Below are positions 17,140-25,132 of a stretch of 64,000 bases of DNA, piece after piece (the first letter of the stretch is position 1; every line of letters begins with the position of its first letter). The notes beneath the pieces are model-generated. The model did not search any database. It had not been told where the DNA came from and worked only from the letters and a program-made list of their open reading frames with translations. The translations under genes and the position numbers were made by a program. The stretch is from Micromonospora pallida (GTDB taxonomy: Bacteria > Actinomycetota > Actinomycetes > Mycobacteriales > Micromonosporaceae): NCBI RefSeq assembly GCF_900090325.1, contig NZ_FMHW01000002.1:5705001-5769000 (forward strand), in the 5' to 3' direction.

Positions 17140-17583
17140 ATGCGTCGACGCCTCTCTCTGACCGGTCGCCGGATGGTCGCCGCCATCCGGCGTCGGCTCG
17201 TGTCCGACGGGCCCGACCGGGGGGCCAACCCGGTGGAGTTGGCCGTCGTCATGCCGGCGGTGCTGTTGCTCCTCTTCGGCTCGATCCAGGTCGCCGCCGG
17301 GTTCCTGGCCCGGAGCACGGCGCTGCACGCCGCACAGAGCGGGGTGAACGCGCAACGCGTCCACCAGGCCCCGGCCGGGGTGGGCGTGGAGCGGGCCAAC
17401 GCCTTCCTCAGTGCCGCCGGGGACTGGCTGGCCGACCCGAAGCCGAGCTGCACCGCCACCGCCACCGAGGTCACCTGCACGGTGACCGGCAAGTCGCTCT
17501 CGCTGGTCCCCGGCGTGCGCCTGACGGTGTCGCAGACCGCCCACGGCACGGTGGAGCGCTGGACCCCGGAGACCACCCCGTGA
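17140..17583 (+). CDS. TadE-like pseudopilin (first of three)
   Basis: 147 residues if started at ATG 17140; an alternative ATG at 17095 would overlap the pilin gene by 28 bases. A basic leader (RRRLVSDGPDRG) is followed by the TadE hydrophobic segment GANPVELAVVMPAVLLLLFGSI, with the conserved Glu five residues into the processed helix. The downstream part is a small extracellular domain containing two Cys (SCTATATEVTCTVTG). TadE-type minor pilins support pilus initiation. Its stop overlaps the next GTG. Confidence 0.85.
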   Translation: MRRRLSLTGRRMVAAIRRRLVSDGPDRGANPVELAVVMPAVLLLLFGSIQVAAGFLARSTALHAAQSGVNAQRVHQAPAGVGVERANAFLSAAGDWLADPKPSCTATATEVTCTVTGKSLSLVPGVRLTVSQTAHGTVERWTPETTP

Positions 17584-18068
17584 ACCGGCGACTCCTCGGA
17601 CGGGGGCGGACCGGCGAGCGGGGCTCGGTGTCGGTGGAGGTGGCCGTCCTCGCGCCCGCCTTCATCGCGCTGATGGTGCTGGCCGGGGTGGCCGGCCGGA
17701 CCGCCGTGGGGGCGGAGGCGATCCAGGCCGCCGCGCACGACGCGGCCCGGGCGGCGTCGATCTCGCGGGACGCCGGCACGGGTAAGGACGCAGCCACCAC
17801 CGCCGCCGAAAAACAGCTCAACTGGCAGGGGCTGAACTGCGTCGGTCCACCGAGTTTCGCCTTCACCGGTTCGGTGGGCGGTACGCCGACCAGTTTCGCG
17901 GCGGCGTACGCGGCCCCGCCGGGGCAACCGGCGGCGGTGTCGGTGCAGGTCAGCTGCACAGTCTCGTTCGCCGACATCCACCTGTCGAGCCTGCCCGGAA
18001 TGCCGGCCGGTCGGCTGGTGTCGGCGCGGTTCACCTCGCCCCTGGACAGCTACCGGAGCCGGGAATGA
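17580..18068 (+). CDS. TadE-like pseudopilin (second of three)
   Basis: 162 residues from GTG at 17580 (GTGA overlap). The TadE signature is ERGSVSVEVAVLAPAFIALMVLAG with the conserved Glu. The extracellular domain has two Cys (LNCVGPPS, VSCTVSF) that may form a disulfide. An Ala-rich helix (AAAHDAARAASI) follows the membrane segment as in other TadE proteins. It overlaps the third pseudopilin by ATGA and is co-translated with it. Confidence 0.85.
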   Translation: MNRRLLGRGRTGERGSVSVEVAVLAPAFIALMVLAGVAGRTAVGAEAIQAAAHDAARAASISRDAGTGKDAATTAAEKQLNWQGLNCVGPPSFAFTGSVGGTPTSFAAAYAAPPGQPAAVSVQVSCTVSFADIHLSSLPGMPAGRLVSARFTSPLDSYRSRE

Positions 18069-18577
18069 GCGGCCGGTGGCTCCCGACGCCAGGGACAGGC
18101 GACCGGCTGCCCACGTCTGCGGCGGGCGGCTGGCGGTCGGCCGGGCCTGGCCGGGGACGCGGCGTCCGTGGGGACGAGGGCCGGGTCAGCCTCTTCCTCG
18201 CGGCGAGCATGGCCGGCGTCCTCATGGTCATCGGACTGGCCTTCGACGGGGCCGGACAGTTGCGCACCATGCACCGGGCGGACAACCTCGCCGCCGAGGC
18301 GGCCCGGACCGGCGGCCAGGCCATCGACCGGGCGCAGGCGATCAACGGCGGCAAGAAGGAGATCGACGAGGTGGCCGCCACCGCTGCGGTCCACAACTAC
18401 CTCACCGCCGCCGGTGTCACCGACCACACCGTGAGCTTCCCCGTCGTCGACGGCGAGAAGCGCATCACTGTCCAACTCACCCTCACCTACGACAGGTACC
18501 TGCTCGGCTTGTTCGACCTCACCGACTCCGTGACCGTTTCCGGCGAGGCCACCGCACGCGCCATCACCGGACCGTAG
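18065..18577 (+). CDS. TadE/TadG-like pseudopilin (third of three)
   Basis: 170 residues from ATG at 18065. After a Gly/Arg-rich leader of about 38 residues the assembly helix reads DEGRVSLFLAASMAGVLMVIGLAFDGAG. The usual Glu is not present, which resembles TadG-type subunits more than TadE. The rest is a helical plus beta domain (NLAAEAARTGGQAIDRAQA, VTVSGEATARAI) without cysteines. Together with its two neighbours it forms the minor pilin set of the locus. Confidence 0.8.
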   Translation: MSGRWLPTPGTGDRLPTSAAGGWRSAGPGRGRGVRGDEGRVSLFLAASMAGVLMVIGLAFDGAGQLRTMHRADNLAAEAARTGGQAIDRAQAINGGKKEIDEVAATAAVHNYLTAAGVTDHTVSFPVVDGEKRITVQLTLTYDRYLLGLFDLTDSVTVSGEATARAITGP

Positions 18578-18592
18578 AGAGGAAGGCCGCCC

Positions 18593-19681
18593 ATGGCCGC
18601 ATCCCGTACCGCCCGGCGGACCGGTCAGGTCCTCACCGGCTTCGGCGCGCTCGTCGTGCTCGGCGCGGTGCTGGTCGGGGGCCCCGTCGCCCTCGTCGCC
18701 CTCGCCGGCAACCCGCTGCCGGCCGAGGTGCCCACGCTGGACACCATCGGCACGGTCCTGACCAGCCGGGACGACGGGCAGCTCTTCCTCCGGGCGTTGG
18801 CGGTGCTTGGCTGGTTCGGGTGGGCGACCTTCGCCTTCTCCGTCCTGGTGGAGTTGGTCGCGCAGGTGCTGCGCCGGCCCGCGCCGAAGCTGCCCGGCAT
18901 GCGCAGTCAGCAGCGTGCGGCGGCAGCGCTGGTCGGTTCGATCGCCCTGATGGTCGTGGCCAGCCCGGCGGCGGCCGCGACCTCCGCCACCTACGGGAGC
19001 CCCACCACGTACGCGATGTCGGCCCCGGTGACGGCGACCGGGCCGGCCACGACGTCGCTGCCCACCACCGCCTCACCACTGGCCCGGGGCGTGGCCCCGG
19101 TGGTCGGCGCGGTGGAGTGGACCACGACCACCGACCAGGCCCAGGTGTACCGGGTGGCCAAGGGCGACTACCTGGGCGAGGTCGCCGAACGCTATCTGGA
19201 GGACTTCCAGAGCTACCGGGTGCTGGTGAAGCTGAACAAGCTCGGCGACCCGGACCGGATCTACCCGGGACAGACGCTCAGGCTGCCCGACCGGGCCAAC
19301 GACGGCGGTACCCGGCCGCACGCCACCGGCCGTCTGGTGAACAAGCCATCCCCGCGTCCGGCCCCGCCGCCGGCCTCCCCCGTCCCGGACGAGGTGCCGG
19401 ACGAGACTCCCCAGCAGGCGCCCGACCAGGGTCCGCGTCAGGTCACGCCGGAGCCGCCGACCACCGAGTGGCCGCACGAGGAGGCACCGCCGATGACCGT
19501 CGGGGCAGCCCGGCCGGGTCAGGACGACCGGGTCAACCGGCCGCTGGCGGTCTCCGCCGTGCTGGCCGTGGCGAGCATCGTCGGCGCGCAGATCGGGGCG
19601 GTGCTCGGCCTGCGCCGACGGCCGGCCCCGTCCGTGAACACCCGCGCCGCCCTGGGCAGCGGCCGCCACCGCCGCGACTAG
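18593..19681 (+). CDS. LysM-domain membrane protein of the Tad locus
   Basis: 362 residues. Two N-terminal membrane helices (about 12-38 and 66-92) and a third hydrophobic stretch (about 108-124, AAAALVGSIALMVVASPAAA) precede a LysM domain (about 184-230). The LysM reads YRVAKGDYLGEVAERYLED, then VLVKLNKLGDPDRIYPGQTLRLP. A long Pro/Glu-rich linker follows, and a final membrane helix (LAVSAVLAVASIVGAQIGAV). LysM binds peptidoglycan, so the protein could pin the pilus apparatus to the wall. It lacks the BTAD regulatory part that related Tad-linked LysM proteins can carry. Confidence 0.82.
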   Translation: MAASRTARRTGQVLTGFGALVVLGAVLVGGPVALVALAGNPLPAEVPTLDTIGTVLTSRDDGQLFLRALAVLGWFGWATFAFSVLVELVAQVLRRPAPKLPGMRSQQRAAAALVGSIALMVVASPAAAATSATYGSPTTYAMSAPVTATGPATTSLPTTASPLARGVAPVVGAVEWTTTTDQAQVYRVAKGDYLGEVAERYLEDFQSYRVLVKLNKLGDPDRIYPGQTLRLPDRANDGGTRPHATGRLVNKPSPRPAPPPASPVPDEVPDETPQQAPDQGPRQVTPEPPTTEWPHEEAPPMTVGAARPGQDDRVNRPLAVSAVLAVASIVGAQIGAVLGLRRRPAPSVNTRAALGSGRHRRD

Positions 19682-19708
19682 GCGGTTCGCCGCGCCGTCC
19701 GGGACGGG

Positions 19709-20563
19709 TCAGGGCAGGCGGGTCTCGAGGACGCCGTGGACGACCCGGGTGGCGAGCACCTGCTGGTCGTTGGCGGCCGGCCCGTGGACGACCTTGCCAC
19801 CGCTGTTGAGCTGGAAGGTGCTGCCGTGCCAGGGGCAGACGACGCACGGGTGGCCGTCGATCTCCCGTACCTCGCCCTGGCCGAGCGGTCCGCTCTGGTG
19901 CGGGCAGCGTTCCAGCATGACGGTGACGTCGTCGCCGTGCCGGTAGAGGATCACCGAGACGTCGTCGATCTCGCGGGTGACCAGTTCCCGGTCGGGCAGG
20001 GCGGCCAGGTCGCCGACCGGGTGCCAGCCGTCGCCGATCCGGTGCGCCTCGGAGATGCTCTGGTTGACCTGCGCCCCCTGCTTGTACGCCAGGTGCCCGC
20101 CGAGGTACGCGCCGGCGCTCGCCGCACCGAGCCCGAGGTACGCCAGCGTCCGCCCCAGGTTGTGCCGGCCGCTCAGCCGGGCAGCGAGCGAGCCGGCGTA
20201 ACAGGCCAGGCCGACGGTGTTCGAGGCGGCGTGCACCAGCCCCACCCGGCGTTGCTCCCGGTCCAGGGCAGCCCAGTCGTTGAGCCCGGCGACGGCCGCC
20301 GGCACGGCACTGGCCGTACCGACGGCCACCAGCGCGGTCGCGGCACGCCGCTGGCCGGGCATCGCGTCGAGGAGGGCGGCGCTCATCCACGCGCCGACCG
20401 GCACCTGCACCATCGCCGGGTGCAGCGGGTGCCCCAGCCACACCCCGTGCAGCAGGTCACGGACGCGCTGCGGCCGTAGGGCGGCCTGCACCGCCCGCTG
20501 GAGGCGGTCACCGACCCGGTCCAGGCCGGCCGCCTGTTCGATCTTCGTCAGGAGTGCTCGCAC
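19709..20563 (-). CDS. DUF2231 membrane protein fused to a Rieske 2Fe-2S domain
   Basis: 284 residues. The N-terminal two thirds are a DUF2231-like membrane region (GVWLGHPLHPAMVQVPVGAW, then helices around 65-90, 108-130, 142-160). The C-terminal third is a Rieske domain with cluster ligands CPHQSGPLGQG and CPWHGSTF (C-x-H and C-x2-H). This is an electron-transfer arrangement at the membrane. It is known as a fused family in actinobacteria, with the redox partner undefined. It stands alone, convergent with the Tad locus. Confidence 0.85.
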   Translation of the reverse strand: MRALLTKIEQAAGLDRVGDRLQRAVQAALRPQRVRDLLHGVWLGHPLHPAMVQVPVGAWMSAALLDAMPGQRRAATALVAVGTASAVPAAVAGLNDWAALDREQRRVGLVHAASNTVGLACYAGSLAARLSGRHNLGRTLAYLGLGAASAGAYLGGHLAYKQGAQVNQSISEAHRIGDGWHPVGDLAALPDRELVTREIDDVSVILYRHGDDVTVMLERCPHQSGPLGQGEVREIDGHPCVVCPWHGSTFQLNSGGKVVHGPAANDQQVLATRVVHGVLETRLP

Positions 20564-20698
20564 CCCTGCCGACTTCCCGGTACGGCAGCCGCCAAACCGG
20601 GCGACAGTGACGAATTCCCCGCCGCCACCGCCACCCGCCCGGCGCCCCGCCCCGCGACCGCGCGACGCGGCGAGGCGGGACGACGGCGGCGGGAAGTG

Positions 20699-21325
20699 TC
20701 AGGCGGAGGGCGTCCAGTGGTCGTGGTGGACGGCCTGGGCGAGCGGACGGGCCTGCCGCCAGCCGTGCCGGACCAGGTCGGGTACGGCCTCGAAATGGGT
20801 CACCGGCCCGAGGCAGAGCCAGGCGACCGGCCGGATACCGGTGGGAATGCCGAGCAGGTCGGCCAGCCAGGGCTCCCGATAGAAGGAGACCCAGCCGACG
20901 CCGAGCCCCTCGGCGGTGGCGGCGAGCCAGAGGTTCTGGATGGCCAGGCAGGTCGAGTAGAGACCGGTGTCGGCGATGGCGTGCCGCCCGAGCACCGCCG
21001 GCCCGCCCCGCGACTGGTCGTGGGTGACCACGATCGACAGGGTCGACTCCAGCACCCCGTCGATCTTGATCCGGGCGAACCGTTCGGCCGCCTCCCCGTG
21101 GAGGGTGGCGGCGAAGACGTCCCGCTCGGTGCGGACGTGCTCGTGGAACCGGCGGCGCGTGTCGGCGTCCCGCACCACCACGAAGTCCCAGGGCTGGGAG
21201 TAGCCGACGCTCGGTGCGGCGTGTGCCGCGGTCAGCACCCGGTGCAGGGCGTCCTCGGGCACCGGCTCTCCGGTGAACTGGGCGCGTACGTCCCGGCGGC
21301 GGTGGATGACGTCGTACAGGTCCAT
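20699..21325 (-). CDS. bluB: 5,6-dimethylbenzimidazole synthase (BluB)
   Basis: 208 residues of the flavin-destructase nitroreductase family. BluB cannibalises reduced FMN with oxygen to make DMB, the lower ligand of cobalamin. Diagnostic stretches are RRRDVRAQFTGEPVPE, APSVGYSQPWDFVVV, LYSTCLAIQNLWLAA, GVGWVSFYREPWL and a C-terminal GWRQARPL, all arranged as in characterised BluB. Start ATG at 21325. A cobalamin riboswitch lies just upstream on the same strand, consistent with feedback repression of B12 synthesis. No other cobalamin genes are in the window. Confidence 0.92.
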   Translation of the reverse strand: MDLYDVIHRRRDVRAQFTGEPVPEDALHRVLTAAHAAPSVGYSQPWDFVVVRDADTRRRFHEHVRTERDVFAATLHGEAAERFARIKIDGVLESTLSIVVTHDQSRGGPAVLGRHAIADTGLYSTCLAIQNLWLAATAEGLGVGWVSFYREPWLADLLGIPTGIRPVAWLCLGPVTHFEAVPDLVRHGWRQARPLAQAVHHDHWTPSA

Positions 21326-21374
21326 GGGCAGGCTCCCGCTGCGCTCGGCCCACCCGTGGCGGATGGGCGCGTGA

Positions 21375-21560
21375 CGCGAGGCCGGTCTTCGGACTCCCGG
21401 ATCGACGCCGTGCCGTCCGCCTTCCCAGCCCTCGTGGACCAGTGGCTGCGCTGTTCGCGCCTGGACGGTGGCTCCCCGGTCACCGCGGCGGGCCCGTGCC
21501 GGATTCACACCGGCTTCCCGATTCTCCCCGCTCGCGCGGGGCACCTCACTGTGTCGTGCC
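21375..21560 (-). ncRNA. Cobalamin (B12) riboswitch controlling bluB
   Basis: On the minus strand, reading 5' to 3', are GAAGCCGGTGTGAATCCGGC (complement of 21499-21518), then GCCACTG (complement of 21440-21446), then a B12-box-like CGGGAGTCCGAAGACCGGCC (complement of 21381-21400). These elements occur in the canonical order and spacing of the AdoCbl aptamer. The aptamer ends 50-55 bases before the bluB ATG. Translational or transcriptional repression by cobalamin is the known mechanism; which applies here is not readable. Confidence 0.92.
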
Positions 21561-21618
21561 GTCGACCAGGGTAGCCGGAGGACGGGATTACGGTCGCCCC
21601 GTCGACGGACGAAACGGC

Positions 21619-22542
21619 ATGGTGTTGCGCATGTACGCGCACACCCTCCGTCCCACGCCGGTCCCCGCCCCGACCGTCGCCCGGCTCGTCGGTGTGGTCG
21701 GACGCCCCGACGCCGTACCGCCGCCGCTGCTGATGCTGCTCGGGATGCTCTCCACCCAGCTCGGCGCGGCGGTGGCCAAGCACCTGTTCGGCAGCACCAG
21801 CCCCGGCGGCACGACCACCCTGCGGCTCGGCTTCGCCGCGCTGATCCTGCTCGCGGTCGTCCGGCCGGGACTGCGGCTGGGTTGGCGTACCGGCGGGCTG
21901 GTGGTCGGGTTCGGGCTGATGCTCGCGTTGATGAACCTCAGCTTCTACGCCGCCCTGCACCGGGTACCGCTGGGCGTGGCGGTGACCATCGGCTTCGCCG
22001 GGCCGCTGCTGGTGGGGCTGGCCGGCAGCCGCCGGCTGCTCGACGCGCTCTGGGCGGTGCTGGCCGGGGGTGGCGTTCTGCTGATCAGTGGCCTGGGCGG
22101 CTCGGCGGTCGACGGCCTCGGGCTGCTCTTCTGCCTCGGCACCGCAGTCGGCTGGGCCGGTTACGTGGTGTTCGGCGGGGCGGTCAGCAAGCGGGTGCCC
22201 GGCGCCCGGGGGCTGGCCCTGGGCATGGCGGTCGGCGCGCTCGCCGTACTGCCGTTCGGTATCGCCGGGAGCGGTGCCGCGCTGGTCGACCCGTGGGTCC
22301 TGCTGCTCGGGGTCGGCGTGGCCCTGCTGTCGTCGGTGCTGCCGTACTCGGCGGAGATGTCCGCGCTGCGTCGGATGCCGGCGCGGGTCTTCGCGGTGCT
22401 GCTGAGCCTCGAACCGGCGATCGGCGCGCTGGTCGGCCTGGTCCTCCTCGACGAGCTGCTGGCCTGGCCGCAGTTCCTCGGGGTGGCCGGCGTGGTCGGT
22501 GCCGCGCTCGGCGCCACCCTGGTCCGCCCCGACCGGGCCTGA
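21619..22542 (+). CDS. EamA/RhtA-like drug/metabolite transporter
   Basis: 307 residues with about ten hydrophobic helices in two EamA repeats (first from PPLLMLLGMLSTQLGAAVAK, second from GLLFCLGTAVGWAGYVVFGG). The MPARVFAVLLSLEPAIGALVG motif near the end is typical of RhtA-type exporters of amino acids or metabolites. Start ATG at 21619; ATG at 21631 is an alternative. It is divergent from bluB and its riboswitch, with no evident functional link. Substrate unknown. Confidence 0.87.
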   Translation: MVLRMYAHTLRPTPVPAPTVARLVGVVGRPDAVPPPLLMLLGMLSTQLGAAVAKHLFGSTSPGGTTTLRLGFAALILLAVVRPGLRLGWRTGGLVVGFGLMLALMNLSFYAALHRVPLGVAVTIGFAGPLLVGLAGSRRLLDALWAVLAGGGVLLISGLGGSAVDGLGLLFCLGTAVGWAGYVVFGGAVSKRVPGARGLALGMAVGALAVLPFGIAGSGAALVDPWVLLLGVGVALLSSVLPYSAEMSALRRMPARVFAVLLSLEPAIGALVGLVLLDELLAWPQFLGVAGVVGAALGATLVRPDRA

Positions 22543-22552
22543 CCGGCCCGGC

Positions 22553-22620
22553 TCCTGGCTACCGGCGCGCGGCTCCCAGCGCCCGGCTACCGGCTACCGG
22601 CTCCCGGCTCCCGGCTCGCA
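22553..22620. repeat. Short simple repeat of CCGGCTmC units
   Basis: A run of near-identical 7-base units (CCGGCTA, CCGGCTC and variants such as TGGCTAC) fills the gap between the exporter and the crotonase. It looks like replication slippage in a GC-rich spacer and has no coding capacity of note. Confidence 0.6.
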
Positions 22621-22683
22621 GCGTCGCGACGACCGCGACCGGGGCGTCTGGCGCGGTGTGCCGGCGGGCGGCATCCTGGTCCG

Positions 22684-23451
22684 ATGGGCGTACGGGTCGA
22701 ACGCGACGGACCGGTGACCACGGTGATCCTGGACCGGCCGGCGGCCCGCAACGCCGTCGACGGCCCGACCGCACGGGCGCTCGCCGACGCGTTCCGCGCC
22801 TTCGACGCCGACCCGACCGCCGCCGTGGCCGTGCTCTGGGGAGCGGGCGGCACCTTCTGCGCCGGTGCCGACCTGAAGGCCATCGGTACGCCCAGCGGCA
22901 ACCGCGTCGAAGCGGAGGGGGACGGCCCGATGGGGCCGACCCGGATGTCGCTGACCAAGCCGGTGATCGCCGCGATCTCCGGGTACGCCGTCGCCGGCGG
23001 CCTGGAGTTGGCGCTCTGGTGCGACCTGCGGGTCGCCGAGTCCGACGCGGTGCTCGGGGTCTTCTGTCGACGGTGGGGCGTACCGCTGATCGACGGCGGG
23101 ACGGTGCGGTTGCCCCGGCTGATCGGCGAGAGCCGGGCGATGGACCTGATCCTCACCGGGCGTCCGGTGCCGGCCGACGAGGCGTACGCCATGGGGTTGG
23201 TGAACCGGCTGGTCGAGCCGGGCACGGCCCGCGCGGAGGCCGAGCGGCTCGCCGCCGGGATCGCCCGCGCGCCGCAGCGCTGCCTGCGCAACGACCGGGC
23301 TGCGGTACGGGCCGGCGCGGGCCGCCCGGAGGCGGAGGCGATGGCCGTCGAGCTGACCTACGGCCTCGACTCGCTGACCGAGATGTCCTCCGGCGTCGCC
23401 GCTTTCGTCGCCGGTGCCGGCCGGGGTGGTGCCAACCCCGGTTCCCCGTGA
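22684..23451 (+). CDS. Enoyl-CoA hydratase/isomerase (crotonase) family protein
   Basis: 255 residues. Crotonase landmarks are LDRPAARNAVDGPT near the start, the CoA-binding loop GTFCAGADLKAI, the oxyanion-hole region AISGYAVAGGLELALWCDLRV, and GVPLIDGGTVRLPRLIG. The usual first catalytic Glu of hydratases is replaced in the VPLIDGG stretch, so the reaction could be isomerase-like or another crotonase reaction. It stands alone and is followed by a strong bidirectional hairpin. Substrate is not deducible. Confidence 0.85.
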   Translation: MGVRVERDGPVTTVILDRPAARNAVDGPTARALADAFRAFDADPTAAVAVLWGAGGTFCAGADLKAIGTPSGNRVEAEGDGPMGPTRMSLTKPVIAAISGYAVAGGLELALWCDLRVAESDAVLGVFCRRWGVPLIDGGTVRLPRLIGESRAMDLILTGRPVPADEAYAMGLVNRLVEPGTARAEAERLAAGIARAPQRCLRNDRAAVRAGAGRPEAEAMAVELTYGLDSLTEMSSGVAAFVAGAGRGGANPGSP

Positions 23452-23452
23452 G

Positions 23453-23496
23453 TCGTGGTGGGAAAGGGCCCCTCTGGGGGCCGCTTCCCACCACGA
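23453..23496. terminator. Bidirectional terminator hairpin
   Basis: A perfect 12-bp stem TCGTGGTGGGAA (23453-23464) with its complement (23485-23496) extends inward through GGGCCCC/GGGGGCC. It begins two bases after the crotonase stop, and the convergent oxidoreductase stops 12 bases beyond it. AA/TT flanks on both arms would serve as short U-tracts either way. Confidence 0.8.
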
Positions 23497-23507
23497 TCGG
23501 GCCGGGC

Positions 23508-25034
23508 TCAGCCGAGGTCGTTCAGGGCGGTCTGGATCGCGCGGTGGAAGGTCGGGTACGCGTAGATCATGTGCCGCAGCCGACTCACCGGCACGGCCGC
23601 ATGCACCGCCACCACCAGCGCGGACAGCACCTCGCCACCGGCCGGCCCGGCCGACGTCGCCCCCACCAGCACGCCCCGGTCGGCGTCCGCGACGAGCTTG
23701 ATGAACCCGCCGTCGCCGACCCCGTGGATCCAACCCCGGGTGGACGAGGAGAGCGGCACGAAGCCGACCTGGACGTTGAGCCCCCGTTCCCGGGCCTGGC
23801 GTTCGGTCAGGCCGACCGCACCCACCTCGGGGTCGGTGAAGGTGACCCGGGGCAGCGCCCGGTAGTCCGCCCGGGGCAGGTCACCGGCCCCGCCCGACCC
23901 GCCGGCCGCGCCAGCGGCGCCGACCACTCCGCCGGTCGCGCTGACGGCACGGCCCGCCCCGCCAACCGTGCCAGCCGCACCGACCGCTGCGCCGGCCGCG
24001 CTGCCGGTGCCGGTGGCGTCCGCCCGACCCCGCTCCCGCGCGACGTGGTCGAGCAGGTCACGGACGACGATCTCCGCCTGGTACATCGCGACGTGCGTGA
24101 ACGCCCCCTCGCCGGTGACGTCACCGACCGCCCAGATCCCGTCGCCGACCCGCATCCGGTCGTCGACCGGCAGGTATCGCCCGGCGTCGAGGCCGACGGT
24201 GTCCAGTCCCAACTCATCGAGGTGGGCCCGACGGCCGGTGACCACCAGCAGCCGTTCACCGGTGAACCGGGTGCCGTCGCCGGCCCGCAGAGTGAACCCG
24301 CCGTCCTGGTCGTGGTCGACCCGGTCCACCCGGACCCCGGTGTGGATCTCCACGCCATCGGCGCGCAGCGCGGCGGCGGCCAGCTCGGACGCCTCGGGCT
24401 CCTCGACGGCGAGCACCCGGTCGGCCGCCTCGACCACCGTCACCCGCACCCCGAACCGGGCGAAGACCTGGGCCAGCTCCAGCCCGATCGCCCCGCCGCC
24501 GAGGACCAGCAGCGACGCCGGCAGCTCGGCCACCTCGATCGCCTCCCGGTTGGTCCAGTACGGCGTCCCGGCCAGCCCGTCCAGCGGCGGCACCGACGGG
24601 CGGGTGCCCACCCCGACGACGATCCCGTACCGGGCCTGGAAAACCTGGTCGCCGACGCTGACCCGACCCGGGCCGGCCAGCCGCCCGGTGCCCCGGACGA
24701 AGTGACCGCCCTTGCCGGTGAAGCGTTCGACGGCGGCGGTGTCGTCCCAGTCGGCGGTGGCCTCCTCGCGGATCCGCCGGGCCACCGGAGCCCAGTCCGG
24801 CCGGACCTCGGCCGACCCGGCCAGCCCGTCGACCCGCCGCGCCTCGGCCAGCGCGTTCGCCGCCCGGATCATCATCTTGCTGGGGATGCACCCCCAGTAC
24901 GGGCACTCGCCACCGACCAGCCCCCGTTCGACGCCGACGACGTCGAGGCCCGCCTCGGCGAGCCGCCCGGCCACCTCCTCGCCGCCCACCCCGAGCCCGA
25001 CCACGACCACGTCCACCTGCTGCGGTTCCGTCAC
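23508..25034 (-). CDS. FAD-dependent disulfide oxidoreductase-like protein
   Basis: 508 residues from GTG at 25034. FAD-binding GLGVGGEEVAGRLAEAG (about 13-29), redox-active disulfide GGECPYWGCIPSK (C-x4-C, near 41-53), NAD(P)-binding LVLGGGAIGLELAQ, and the FAD motif GIWAVGDVTGEG, all as in the lipoamide dehydrogenase/mercuric reductase family. Two oddities: a Gly/Ala/Thr-rich insertion of about 50 residues (325-375), and a C-terminal interface reading IYAYPTFHRAI where the catalytic His of the family (HPT..E) would be. Substrate unknown; probably not a standard lipoamide dehydrogenase. Confidence 0.85.
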   Translation of the reverse strand: MTEPQQVDVVVVGLGVGGEEVAGRLAEAGLDVVGVERGLVGGECPYWGCIPSKMMIRAANALAEARRVDGLAGSAEVRPDWAPVARRIREEATADWDDTAAVERFTGKGGHFVRGTGRLAGPGRVSVGDQVFQARYGIVVGVGTRPSVPPLDGLAGTPYWTNREAIEVAELPASLLVLGGGAIGLELAQVFARFGVRVTVVEAADRVLAVEEPEASELAAAALRADGVEIHTGVRVDRVDHDQDGGFTLRAGDGTRFTGERLLVVTGRRAHLDELGLDTVGLDAGRYLPVDDRMRVGDGIWAVGDVTGEGAFTHVAMYQAEIVVRDLLDHVARERGRADATGTGSAAGAAVGAAGTVGGAGRAVSATGGVVGAAGAAGGSGGAGDLPRADYRALPRVTFTDPEVGAVGLTERQARERGLNVQVGFVPLSSSTRGWIHGVGDGGFIKLVADADRGVLVGATSAGPAGGEVLSALVVAVHAAVPVSRLRHMIYAYPTFHRAIQTALNDLG

Positions 25035-25132
25035 CCGGACAGCATCTCCCAGCACTCCGGTGGGCAGCCAACGAGGCTGACCAGCCCGCGCGTCACGCCA
25101 CGAATGAGTGACGCAACCCCTACCCTCTGCGA

